NCBI GenBank assembly: GCA_022644775.1
Contig: JALCHN010000004.1
Coordinates: 1-64,000 of the forward strand
Source: Eggerthellaceae bacterium
Lineage (GTDB): Bacteria > Actinomycetota > Coriobacteriia > Coriobacteriales > Eggerthellaceae
Length of the DNA: 64,000 bases
Reading direction: 5' to 3'
Each line of letters starts with the position of its first letter. Position 1 is the first letter of the stretch. The notes beneath the pieces are model-generated. The model saw only the letters and a program-made list of their open reading frames with translations. It was not told where the DNA came from and made no database searches. The position numbers and the translations under genes were made by a program. Positions 1-7,939 of the stretch are shown here, piece by piece.

Positions 1-641
1 AAATCCAGCAAATGGTGCTTCAGCGCGATGTGCACCAGCTCGGCGCGCGTGGTGATGCCCAGCTTCGAATAGATCTTGCTGCGGTGCGCTTCGACGGTCT
101 TCACCGAAATGAAGATCTTGCCCGCGATCTCCTTGTTGGTGTAGCCCTGCGCCAGAAGCGAGAACACCTCTAACTCGCGGTTGGAAAGCGCCTGGTAGGG
201 GTCCTTTTCGCCAATGGCCCCGTCGTGCAGCTTTTCGGTGAGGTCGGCGGCCATGCTCGGCTCGATGTAGACCCCGCCCGCGGCCACCTTGCGGATGCCG
301 GCCAGCAGCACGTCGGTCGACGAGTTCTTCAAGATGTAGCCCGAAGCGCCCCCGCGCAGGGTGTAGAACAGGTAGTCGACCTCTTCGAACATCGTGAGCA
401 TGATGATCCGCGTGTCGGGGAAGTCGCGCGCGATCTTCTCGCAGGTCACAAGTCCGTTTTCTCCGGGCGGCATGGAAATGTCGAGCAAGAGCACGTCGGG
501 CTTCAGCTTCGACGTCACCCGGTAGGCTTCGTTGCCGTCGGCCGCCGTGCCCACCACCTGCATGTCCTTCTGCGCGTTGATGATGAGCGCGAAGCCCTGC
601 CTCACGATTTCGTGGTCGTCTGCAATCACCACGCTGGTCAT
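1..641 (-). CDS. NarL/LuxR-family response regulator (3' end outside window)
   Basis: Two-component response regulator, cut by the left edge (about 213 residues visible). The N-terminal receiver domain has the acidic pair DD at residues 8-9 and the phospho-acceptor Asp54 in LLLDISMPP. The C-terminal LuxR-type helix-turn-helix is visible in LSNRELEVFSLLAQGYTNKEI and VKTVEAHRSKIYSKLG. Its ATG overlaps the TGA of the upstream histidine kinase (ATGA), so the pair should be translationally coupled and form one signalling system. The regulated genes cannot be inferred. Homologs of this architecture bind DNA as dimers after phosphorylation. Confidence 0.9.
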   Translation of the reverse strand, partial: MTSVVIADDHEIVRQGFALIINAQKDMQVVGTAADGNEAYRVTSKLKPDVLLLDISMPPGENGLVTCEKIARDFPDTRIIMLTMFEEVDYLFYTLRGGASGYILKNSSTDVLLAGIRKVAAGGVYIEPSMAADLTEKLHDGAIGEKDPYQALSNRELEVFSLLAQGYTNKEIAGKIFISVKTVEAHRSKIYSKLGITTRAELVHIALKHHLLD

Positions 642-1798
642 GCGCGGCCCCCTTCGTCATTCGATGTAAGCGGCACTTTCAACAGCACGGTGGTCCCGTC
701 TTCGTTCGACCGCACCGTGAGTTCGCCTCCGATGATGCTCGCACGTTCGCGCATGCCCTGCAAGCCGCTGCCGTGCCCTTTAATCTGCGGCTGGCTGGCG
801 TCGAACCCGTGGCCCTGGTCGTAGACGATCACTTCCAGGCTGCCCCCGGCCGTGTCGATCGCCACGTTCACCGTGTCGCTGCCCGAATACCGGCAGGCGT
901 TGAGCATGGCCTCCTGCGCGATGCGGTAGGCGTGGGTTTCCACCAGCTTGGGGAAGCGCGCGCCGCCCGTGTTGTCGTCCACTTCGATGCGGGGACCGTA
1001 GGTGTCGCGGTAGAGGTTGGCCTGCGTGCGCAGGGCGGGGCCCAGTCCCAGGTCGTCCAAGGCGAGCGGGCGCAGCTCCACCGAAAGGTTCTTCAGGTCG
1101 CGCATGCAGCCGGCAAGTTCCGACGTGGCGCGGTCGGCCAGGTCCTTCACCGTGGCGGCGTCGGGCGCGAAGGGAATCTGGCGGATCATCATCGACACGC
1201 TCAACAGCTCTTGGCCGATCTCGTCGTGCAAACGGCGCGAGATGCGGCGCCGTTCCTGTTCCTGGGCCCGGTGCATCTGCATGAGGGTGATGTCGTCGAT
1301 GCCGTCGTCGTCGCCTTCCATCGACCCCGACGCGTTGAGCGTGGCGAAGTTGAGCGGTTCGGCCGTGCCCACCGTATACCCGCAGATGCCGCCCGCAAGC
1401 GAGGCGATCAGCGCGTCGAACACGTCGGCGTAGGCGGGGGAGACCGACCGGAACGCGCACAAAAGCGCCCCGTGCACGGCGCCGTCCTTCCACAGGGGCA
1501 GGGCGCAGAAACTGTGCAGGTCCTCGGCGAAGACGATGGGGTAGCTGGAATATTGGCGCGGGTCGAGTTGCAGGTCGATGTCGGTTGAAATCATCGCGCG
1601 GCCCGATTTCAGCACGATGCCGCCCACGCCGTGCCCCGGCGAGAGCATGATGCGCTGGTAGCGCTGGCTGGTGGCGCCCGACGCCTGCACCCAGCGCAGG
1701 GGGCCGCCTTCGGCAGGGGCCATCCCCACAGCGGCGAAGTCGAATCCGAAGCGGGCGCGCAGGTTTTTCAGGGCGCTGGTGAAATCGGGGATGCTCAT
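638..1798 (-). CDS. GAF-domain sensor histidine kinase (HisKA_3 type)
   Basis: 386-residue cytoplasmic-looking sensor kinase. Residues about 1-150 resemble a GAF sensory domain (SFCALPLWKDGAVHGALLCA). This is followed by the HisKA_3 dimerisation/phospho-acceptor segment RRISRRLHDEIGQELLSVS and a HATPase_c domain (AYRIAQEAMLNACRYSGS, then GHGSGLQGMRERA). No membrane segments are seen, so the signal is probably intracellular or supplied by the adjacent membrane protein. The ATG at 1798 is chosen because AAGGA lies just upstream and the codon overlaps the stop of the preceding gene. The frame stays open further upstream, but there it is antisense-like and overlaps the membrane protein gene. Confidence 0.88.
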   Translation of the reverse strand: MSIPDFTSALKNLRARFGFDFAAVGMAPAEGGPLRWVQASGATSQRYQRIMLSPGHGVGGIVLKSGRAMISTDIDLQLDPRQYSSYPIVFAEDLHSFCALPLWKDGAVHGALLCAFRSVSPAYADVFDALIASLAGGICGYTVGTAEPLNFATLNASGSMEGDDDGIDDITLMQMHRAQEQERRRISRRLHDEIGQELLSVSMMIRQIPFAPDAATVKDLADRATSELAGCMRDLKNLSVELRPLALDDLGLGPALRTQANLYRDTYGPRIEVDDNTGGARFPKLVETHAYRIAQEAMLNACRYSGSDTVNVAIDTAGGSLEVIVYDQGHGFDASQPQIKGHGSGLQGMRERASIIGGELTVRSNEDGTTVLLKVPLTSNDEGGRA

Positions 1799-2241
1799 GG
1801 GCGGTCCTTCTTTGGGGTGCGGGTGATGGCGAACGCAACGGCGAGCAAGACAAGGCCCGCGGCGTCGAAGGCGACAAAGCGCGCCACCGATGCCGAAAGC
1901 ACGGCCAAATCGGCGCCCATGCCGGCGCGCAGGGCGGCCTCGCCCACCAGCCCCACGGCCTGCTGGGCCAGGATGACGCCGAAGCAGGCCCGGTGACAGA
2001 GCGGGTTGGCAAGCACGGGCAGGTAGGCTGCGTTCCACATAAGGAAGAGGATGCCCGCCGTTTGCACGAAGGCGAGCGCCCCGGGGCCTTCCACCTGGTA
2101 GGCGGGCGCATAGGCGGCGGGGGCGGTCACGAATTGCAGCGCGCACTGCACGTTTACGGCGAAGACCACGGCCACCAAGGCGCGCGCGACCCACGGCGCG
2201 GCGCGGCGCTGGCGCGATGTCTGTTCGGATTCTTGTTTCAT
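1795..2241 (-). CDS. Small four-helix membrane protein, unknown function
   Basis: 148 residues with about four hydrophobic helices (for example VARALVAVVFAVNVQCAL and the tail AAGLVLLAVAFAI) and basic, charged termini. I do not recognise the family. It is the first gene of a three-gene unit with the histidine kinase and response regulator, and its stop codon overlaps the kinase ATG. It may be a membrane partner of the cytoplasmic kinase (inference). On the minus strand a perfect TATAAT (2254-2249) ends seven bases before the ATG and no Shine-Dalgarno is present, which suggests a leaderless transcript. Confidence 0.75.
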   Translation of the reverse strand: MKQESEQTSRQRRAAPWVARALVAVVFAVNVQCALQFVTAPAAYAPAYQVEGPGALAFVQTAGILFLMWNAAYLPVLANPLCHRACFGVILAQQAVGLVGEAALRAGMGADLAVLSASVARFVAFDAAGLVLLAVAFAITRTPKKDRP

Positions 2242-3015
2242 AGATTGGATTATACGAAGTAGCGTGCGGGCAGCGGTGCGCGTTGCAACGAATTTGTGTC
2301 GGCGCAGGGGCGCGGTGGGCTGCGCGTGGGTATGTCAAGCGCAGGCAAAGACGCAGGTTACGCCTGAAAATGCGTCCGACTGGAGCATTGCCCGGCTGCG
2401 GGTGGGCCTTCATTTTTGCATATTACAAGATAAAGCAAATCGTGACTATATGATGTAAGCGCAGTTCACGTCCGTCAGTCTTTTGTAAAGAACATGCACG
2501 GTCCGTATATTTACCGCTCTACGTGTATAATTTGCATCGCTATGCATGCGGTGTGAATGTGTTCGATTCCCTTTCGCCGCGCGTGTTCTGCGCAAATGCG
2601 AACAGGTGCGGGGAAGGGCGCAATTGCGCGCTGGGCGTCTCTTCGGGCGATGTGCTATAAGCGGGTGCGGGATTATCCTCTTTATAGGACGGGGTGTTCC
2701 CTAGGCCTGCAAAATCAACCGCAGGGGATGTACGGCGTATGTTTACCGTGTATAGTTGGACTGTCGCTCAATGTGCGGCTCGCGCATGTGTGTGGGCGCG
2801 ACCGGCAAAGGGCGCGGTTTTGTGTGTGGTGGTAGCGCCTGGGTTGGCGCATGGTTTGACCGTTATCGATGGGGAATGGTTACAACAATTCTGATGGGAC
2901 CTATAGGACAGTGCGCTCTCCTTTTTTCCCGAGCGCGCATTTCATATTTTAATAAACATATATTCAGCTTTAGTGGCTATCAGACATCTTCGTCTTGTGA
3001 TTGGGGGCAATTGCG
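2242..3015. other. Intergenic region before the glycan locus
   Basis: 774 bp without a convincing gene. GC content drops along it, marking the entry to the AT-rich glycan locus. Short open frames here (for example 2557-2835) have no recognisable protein features. It contains a TATAAT at 2526-2531, a possible TTGACC/TACAAC pair (2856-2861 and 2881-2886, spacer 19), and a short GCGCTC/GAGCGC dyad (2913-2918 with 2931-2936). It could be the regulated leader of the downstream operon, but no known leader element was identified. Confidence 0.4.
2249..2254 (-). promoter_or_regulatory. -10 box, probable leaderless promoter
   Basis: TATAAT on the minus strand, separated by 7 nt from the ATG at 2241. 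No convincing -35 is found 16-18 nt upstream. The expected transcription start falls on or next to the A of the start codon. Confidence 0.5.
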
Positions 3016-3678
3016 ATGACGGCACAGATGGTAGCAATAGAAGGTTTGGACGGCTCTGGTAAGGAGACTCAGACCAGGCTGCTGAAGCAAGCTTTAGAAT
3101 CGCAAGGCTTAAATGTTGCCACAATTAGCTTTCCTCGTTATGGCCATCCTTCGGCTGCGCCTGTAGAAGAGTATTTATGTGGCAGTTATGGGCAGCACGC
3201 TTCAGACGTAAACTCGTATGCCGCATCGGCGTTTTTTGCGGTTGATCGTATCGCAAGTTTTCTGGGCGAGTGGAGAGAGCAGTTCGAGAGCGCGGATGTT
3301 TTTATTGCTGATCGATATACGACAAGTAACGCAATACATCAGCTTTCGAAGCTTCCTTCAGATCAGTGGCGCAATTTCGTAGATTGGCTTTTTGATTTTG
3401 AGTTCAACAAGCTTGGGCTTCCGAAACCCACAATGGTGGTGTATCTCCGAACAGACGTTACGACGAGCCAGTTCCTACTGGAAAAACGTTACGGCGGTGA
3501 TGAAAGCAAACGTGATGTTCATGAGCGTGATTTGGGCTATATGACTCGTAGTCATATAGCAGCTGATTGGTGCGCTGAGCAATTCGGGTGGACAACTATT
3601 GAATGCATTGCTTCCGGAGAGATGCGAGATCGCGAGGATGTTCACCGAGAGATAATGTCTAGGGTTGAATTTGTATGA
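3016..3678 (+). CDS. tmk: Thymidylate kinase-like protein
   Basis: 220-residue P-loop nucleoside monophosphate kinase. It has Walker A GLDGSGKET near residue 10, the DR motif in FIADRYTTSNAIHQ, and an Arg-rich lid-like stretch (EKRYGGDESKRDVHERD). Family members phosphorylate dTMP to dTDP. It heads the glycan locus and overlaps the sugar transferase by ATGA, so a local role in supplying dTDP/dTTP for the RmlA step is possible (inference). Alternatively it is the chromosomal housekeeping tmk. The ATG at 3016 follows a GGGGG stretch nine bases upstream; an in-frame TTG at 3001 is less likely. Confidence 0.8.
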   Translation: MTAQMVAIEGLDGSGKETQTRLLKQALESQGLNVATISFPRYGHPSAAPVEEYLCGSYGQHASDVNSYAASAFFAVDRIASFLGEWREQFESADVFIADRYTTSNAIHQLSKLPSDQWRNFVDWLFDFEFNKLGLPKPTMVVYLRTDVTTSQFLLEKRYGGDESKRDVHERDLGYMTRSHIAADWCAEQFGWTTIECIASGEMRDREDVHREIMSRVEFV

Positions 3679-4469
3679 GCAATTTTCATCAAGATCTCAG
3701 TATTCAACAAATTGAATCAATCGGAAGAAAACTTGCCTCAGATCGCCTTCCTCTTGTGAACGCGTTGCAACCGGAAGTTCATCCCTCGGATAACCTTTAC
3801 TCTAGGTATGGAAAAAGAGCTTTCGATATCTTTATCTCTGCCTTTGCATGTGCCGTCACCCTACCTGTCAATTTTCTTATCGGTGCTGTCACGCTAGTCG
3901 ATGTTGGAAGACCACTATTTTTCAAACAAACAAGAGTAGGCCGGAATGGCAGGCGTTTTGTAATTGTCAAATTTCGCAATATGCGTGACGATCGCGATGC
4001 GAATGGGGATTTACTCCCTCCGGAAGAGCGTGTTACAAGATGGGGCAAATTCGTGCGACGGACGTCGTTGGACGAACTCCTGAATTTTTGGTGCGTGCTT
4101 AAAGGTGATATGAGTCTTATCGGACCAAGGCCTCTTCCAGAGATATATCTCGAGCGCTACAGCAATAGGCATTTGCATCGTTTAGATGTAAAGCCTGGTC
4201 TTGAGTGCCCACCTCGAGATTTATCTAAAGGCGTTTGGACTTGGAATGATCAACTAGAGAATGATATCTGGTACGTAGAGAACGTATCTTTCAAGACTGA
4301 TTGTATGATGCTTCGCAAACTAATTAAGTTTGCGCTTGATAGGAAGAGCGCGCAAGCAAGGGCCGTGGCTTCTCGTGGTAGTTTTATGGGCTATGACTTT
4401 AACGGCGCGGCTATTAACGATGCTCAGATTCCTGAAGAATATGTCTCATGGGCGAAGCTCAATAAATAA
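3675..4469 (+). CDS. Initiating sugar-phosphate transferase (bacterial sugar transferase family)
   Basis: 264-residue membrane-bound polyprenyl-phosphate glycosyl-1-phosphate transferase of the WcaJ/RfbP catalytic-domain type. A hydrophobic segment after KRAFDIF is followed by the family signatures GRPLFFKQTRVGRNG, FVIVKFRNMR, RRTSLDELLNFW and LKGDMSLIGPRPL. It would load the first sugar onto the lipid carrier at the inner membrane face. The usual KPGITGLAQV-like motif is replaced by KPGLECPPRDL, a marked divergence. The start overlaps the preceding stop. The next gene is an ATP-grasp protein of the class often found beside sugar transferases. Confidence 0.88.
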   Translation: MSNFHQDLSIQQIESIGRKLASDRLPLVNALQPEVHPSDNLYSRYGKRAFDIFISAFACAVTLPVNFLIGAVTLVDVGRPLFFKQTRVGRNGRRFVIVKFRNMRDDRDANGDLLPPEERVTRWGKFVRRTSLDELLNFWCVLKGDMSLIGPRPLPEIYLERYSNRHLHRLDVKPGLECPPRDLSKGVWTWNDQLENDIWYVENVSFKTDCMMLRKLIKFALDRKSAQARAVASRGSFMGYDFNGAAINDAQIPEEYVSWAKLNK

Positions 4470-4498
4470 GGCTTCTTTAAGTCTGAAAGTGAAGTTTG

Positions 4499-5578
4499 AT
4501 GTCGATAAATAGCGCGGTTAGAAATAGGGCAAAAAATCTTGTCCTAAAAATGCATGGCCCCTTACTCCATGATGTTTTATATCTAGGCAGGCGGATCGTA
4601 GCGCCTTCTGAGGTGGATAGTTGTATTGACAAATTCTGCCAAGTTGAACACATGGATAGGAATGAACGCAGAAGGCTTCGGCTTTCGATTCAGCGTGATA
4701 TGCGAGCACATTTAATCTCGCCAGATGAGTATTTCCTTTATGGCTTTTCTTCTAAGTCAGAAGCGGAGAAGAATGAGTTTGTTGGCGATCTAGAGCGCAC
4801 GATATTATGTGCGAGAATGTATAACTCTGTGCCTGAGGGCCAGATTTTCATGGATAAGATGAGGACCTATCAATATTTCTCTTCGTTTTTCAAGCGAGAT
4901 GTAATCGAGATTAGGACTCAAGAAGATTTTGATGTATACACGTCTTTCTGTGAAAAGCATAGCCAATACATAGTAAAACCTCCTTCTTCCTCTCGTGGGA
5001 GTGGAATCTACTTAGCGTTTTCGGGAGAGGGGGACCAGGAGCGTCGGGCTGCTTTTGAAGCGTTATTGGATGAAGCGCCCGTTGTTCTCGAAGAAGTTAT
5101 TGATCAAGCGCCGGAGATGGCACGGTTGCATCCCGAAAGTGTAAATACGATCAGGTACGCAACTTTCTTTGAAGAGGGCGAGATTTCTACCCTTTGCTGC
5201 TTTGTAAAAATTGGGCGTGGATCAAGCGTCGTTGATAATGGAGGGGCTGGCGGATTTCTCGCTGCAGTTGACCAGGAGACAGGTGTAATTACAACACCTG
5301 GGAGAACAGAGCTTGGCGAGGTCGTTGAAGTTCATCCGGATACTGGTGTTGCAATAGTTGGTTACCAGATTCCGCAATGGGACGATTTGAAGTCTATGGT
5401 TTCTGAACTTGTTAGAGTGTTGCCTCAACAGAAGTATGTAGGCTGGGATCTTGCATGTTCCGCCTCGAAGGGATGGGTATTAGTCGAAGGTAATAGTGGA
5501 GGACAGTTTGTGGGTCCTCAGATTTCGATGGGTAAAGGAATACGTCCTCTTGTTCAGGATACTTTTGGGAGTCTATAA
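4499..5578 (+). CDS. Sugar-transfer-associated ATP-grasp protein
   Basis: About 359 residues. It resembles the ATP-grasp family associated with sugar transferases (PF14397-like): KPPSSSRGSGIYLAF is the nucleotide-binding strand-loop, VLEEVIDQ the hinge, and WVLVEGNSGGQFVGPQ the metal-binding C-terminal region. ESVNTIRYATF and DNGGAGGFLAAVD are also typical. ATP-grasp enzymes join a carboxylate to an amine or thiol through an acyl phosphate; the substrate here is unknown. It lies between the sugar transferase and the GT2 gene. ATG at 4499 is preferred to the TTG at 4496. It is the first of three ATP-grasp genes in this locus. Confidence 0.82.
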   Translation: MSINSAVRNRAKNLVLKMHGPLLHDVLYLGRRIVAPSEVDSCIDKFCQVEHMDRNERRRLRLSIQRDMRAHLISPDEYFLYGFSSKSEAEKNEFVGDLERTILCARMYNSVPEGQIFMDKMRTYQYFSSFFKRDVIEIRTQEDFDVYTSFCEKHSQYIVKPPSSSRGSGIYLAFSGEGDQERRAAFEALLDEAPVVLEEVIDQAPEMARLHPESVNTIRYATFFEEGEISTLCCFVKIGRGSSVVDNGGAGGFLAAVDQETGVITTPGRTELGEVVEVHPDTGVAIVGYQIPQWDDLKSMVSELVRVLPQQKYVGWDLACSASKGWVLVEGNSGGQFVGPQISMGKGIRPLVQDTFGSL

Positions 5579-5581
5579 ATC

Positions 5582-6655
5582 ATGAGCAATTCTAGACCTT
5601 CAATCAGTGTAATTTCTCCGATGTATAACGTTGAGCCATACTTGGTTGCTTGCATTGAAAGTGTACTTAACCAGTCCATGAAGGAGTTTGAGCTCATCCT
5701 GGTTGATGACGGCAGCCCCGACCATTGTGGTTCAATTGCAGACTCGTATGCGTCTCGTGATCCAAGGGTGCGAGTGATTCATAAGAAGAATGGTGGTGTT
5801 AGCGCTGCACGCAACGATGGTTTGAAGGAATCAACAGGGGATTATGTCTTCCTCTTGGACTCGGATGATGTGCTAGCGCCGGATGCATTGAATAATATGC
5901 TCGAGGCTACTTGCAACGGTTCATATGATGTTGTTCTCTGCGATTATGCAACTTTTTCTGAAAACCCTTATGACCCTTCAGCTAGGTACCAAGTTGCCAA
6001 TCATCCTTTTGGTTCGAAAAATCGTGAAGTACTTGAAGGCGTTCAACTAGCTATTTTTAATATGGGACCTGCTGATATTGAAGTCGGTGAGATTAAGATC
6101 CAACGAGGCTTAGGGGCGGCATGGCATTACCTATTTCGGCGGTCGCTTATAGAGGATAACAAAATTCAATTTAAGCCAGAACTTAAGGGTCTATTTGATG
6201 ACGGTTGTTTCTGTCTCGAAGTCTTAGAGCACGCGAAATCAATAGCTTACACGCAGGTGATTACATACTTCTATCGTTATGTTGAGACTTCTATAACGAG
6301 AAAATTTGGGGGCTCGCCCTTCAGTAGGTACAGTAACGTTTATCGTACTCTTGAACGATATATTGTGAAATACAATAAAGACGTACGCTTTCAGCATGCC
6401 CTCTGCCTTAGAAAATTTATATATTTAAACAAATCAATGCAGACATTCTTTTTCCATCCTTCTAATCCCGCTTCGGAAACAGAGCGATATCAGGAGCTCT
6501 TGCAAATCGTGAAATCGCCTGAATATGCTGAGTCGTTTAACGAAATAGATAGTAAAGCGCTTGGATCAAACAGAAGTAGGATTCTTCTTATTGCTTTACG
6601 CATCAGAGCCTACCGTATCTATTGGTTTCTGAAAAAACTAAGTACGAGCAGGTGA
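5582..6655 (+). CDS. Family 2 glycosyltransferase
   Basis: 357 residues with a GT-A fold N-terminus: SVISPMYNVEPYLVACIESV, LILVDDGSPD, NGGVSAARNDGL and the metal-binding FLLDSDD. It should add one sugar from a nucleotide donor to the lipid-linked intermediate at the cytoplasmic face. It is the only clear processive-independent glycosyltransferase in the locus, so the repeat unit may be short, unless further transferases lie elsewhere. It starts three bases after the previous stop, within the same operon. Confidence 0.9.
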   Translation: MSNSRPSISVISPMYNVEPYLVACIESVLNQSMKEFELILVDDGSPDHCGSIADSYASRDPRVRVIHKKNGGVSAARNDGLKESTGDYVFLLDSDDVLAPDALNNMLEATCNGSYDVVLCDYATFSENPYDPSARYQVANHPFGSKNREVLEGVQLAIFNMGPADIEVGEIKIQRGLGAAWHYLFRRSLIEDNKIQFKPELKGLFDDGCFCLEVLEHAKSIAYTQVITYFYRYVETSITRKFGGSPFSRYSNVYRTLERYIVKYNKDVRFQHALCLRKFIYLNKSMQTFFFHPSNPASETERYQELLQIVKSPEYAESFNEIDSKALGSNRSRILLIALRIRAYRIYWFLKKLSTSR

Positions 6656-6662
6656 ATTTTGC

Positions 6663-7934
6663 ATGGAGGTAAGCCTCGACTCCTCGAGACAGTTTGACTC
6701 ACGTGTTGGTGACGCCGGCAACAAAGGCGAACAACATCTAAGTGGAATAATTGAATACCTTACTATTGCTTTATTGATTCTATCGTATAACACTGTCTGG
6801 ACGCGTACTCCTGATGTATATAGTTATGCATCCTGGATCAAGCTGCTTGCTTGTTTGGTCGCCTCCATCATTCCTTTGTGGTTAACGCTCCGGCATCCAT
6901 CTGCCAAACTCTCTGTTGGCTATTTTGCTGTATCGGGCCTCGGTTTCTGCGCCTCTTTTTTTGTTGGGCATAATTTAGAATCATCAATTATCGCTTTTGT
7001 CCCCGTCCTTTTGGGGCTGCTTTACGCTGATTCAATGTATGACGTGTGTCGCCTACGAACGTTTCTCAGCCGTTTTGTCAATGTAGTTTGTGTACTTGCC
7101 GGCATTTCCCTTTTCTTTTTTGTTTTTGGAAGCGTTCTTGCATTTGTGGCTCCAACTGGCTCTGTATCGTTTAACTGGGAAACCGATCGAGTAACACGTT
7201 CTTTCTACTCTCTTTACTACGAAGCTCAAGCTATTAACTTTTTTGGATATTCAGGGGCTCGGAATACTGGCGTATTTACAGAAGCGCCAATGTTCAATTT
7301 CGTTCTTTGTCTAGCCCTGCTCTCTAATACTGTTTTTACTAAGGGAAATGCAGCGAAAAGTATTCTCCTTGTCGCCACCATTCTCTCAACATTTTCTACT
7401 ACTGGTTATTTTGTTATTGCTTTGGTCGTTGTTCACGCACTTTTTCTTTCCAAAAGTAATAGCAAAATTATTTCTGCACTCAAGTACATATCTATTCCGA
7501 TAGTTGTCGGAGTCGGCATCTATGCTTTATTTCTACTATTTGGGACAAAATCTGATACTGGTTCCTATGGTGTTCGATCTGACCACCTAATCGGGTGTGT
7601 TAATTTATTTTTTTCAACTTTTCCCTTTGGGACCGGTTTTGGCAACGATGATGCCTTTTATGCGGTCTTTTCATATGACCAAGGCCTTTCTATAGGTGTT
7701 ATGTATCTGCTAGCGCAGGGCGGAATCTTTTCGTTGATTCTTTATGGTGGTCCCACGGTTAGCGCTCTTATTGCCGCTCTTAGATCTCGGAATTTTTCAT
7801 ACCTATTGTTCCAACTTGCGTTCTTTTGGCTAGTTTTCCTTACTCAAGTAACTACTCAGCCAATGTTTTGGATTTTCGTTTTTCTTCTTGCGAAATATCA
7901 ATATTTATCGACTGATGCAGATAGGGCGGACTAG
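6663..7934 (+). CDS. Wzy-like polysaccharide polymerase (multi-pass membrane protein)
   Basis: 423 residues, mostly hydrophobic helices (about ten to twelve), with a larger polar loop around residues 170-220 (NWETDRVTRSFYSLYYEAQ, FTEAPMFNF). This is the topology of O-antigen/capsule polymerases, which lack strongly conserved motifs. Its position between a GT2 and a Wzx-type flippase supports a role in polymerising repeat units on the outer face of the membrane. An O-antigen ligase-like protein is the main alternative. The start ATG follows AGGTG about nine bases upstream. Confidence 0.75.
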   Translation: MEVSLDSSRQFDSRVGDAGNKGEQHLSGIIEYLTIALLILSYNTVWTRTPDVYSYASWIKLLACLVASIIPLWLTLRHPSAKLSVGYFAVSGLGFCASFFVGHNLESSIIAFVPVLLGLLYADSMYDVCRLRTFLSRFVNVVCVLAGISLFFFVFGSVLAFVAPTGSVSFNWETDRVTRSFYSLYYEAQAINFFGYSGARNTGVFTEAPMFNFVLCLALLSNTVFTKGNAAKSILLVATILSTFSTTGYFVIALVVVHALFLSKSNSKIISALKYISIPIVVGVGIYALFLLFGTKSDTGSYGVRSDHLIGCVNLFFSTFPFGTGFGNDDAFYAVFSYDQGLSIGVMYLLAQGGIFSLILYGGPTVSALIAALRSRNFSYLLFQLAFFWLVFLTQVTTQPMFWIFVFLLAKYQYLSTDADRAD

Positions 7935-7939
7935 CTGCT

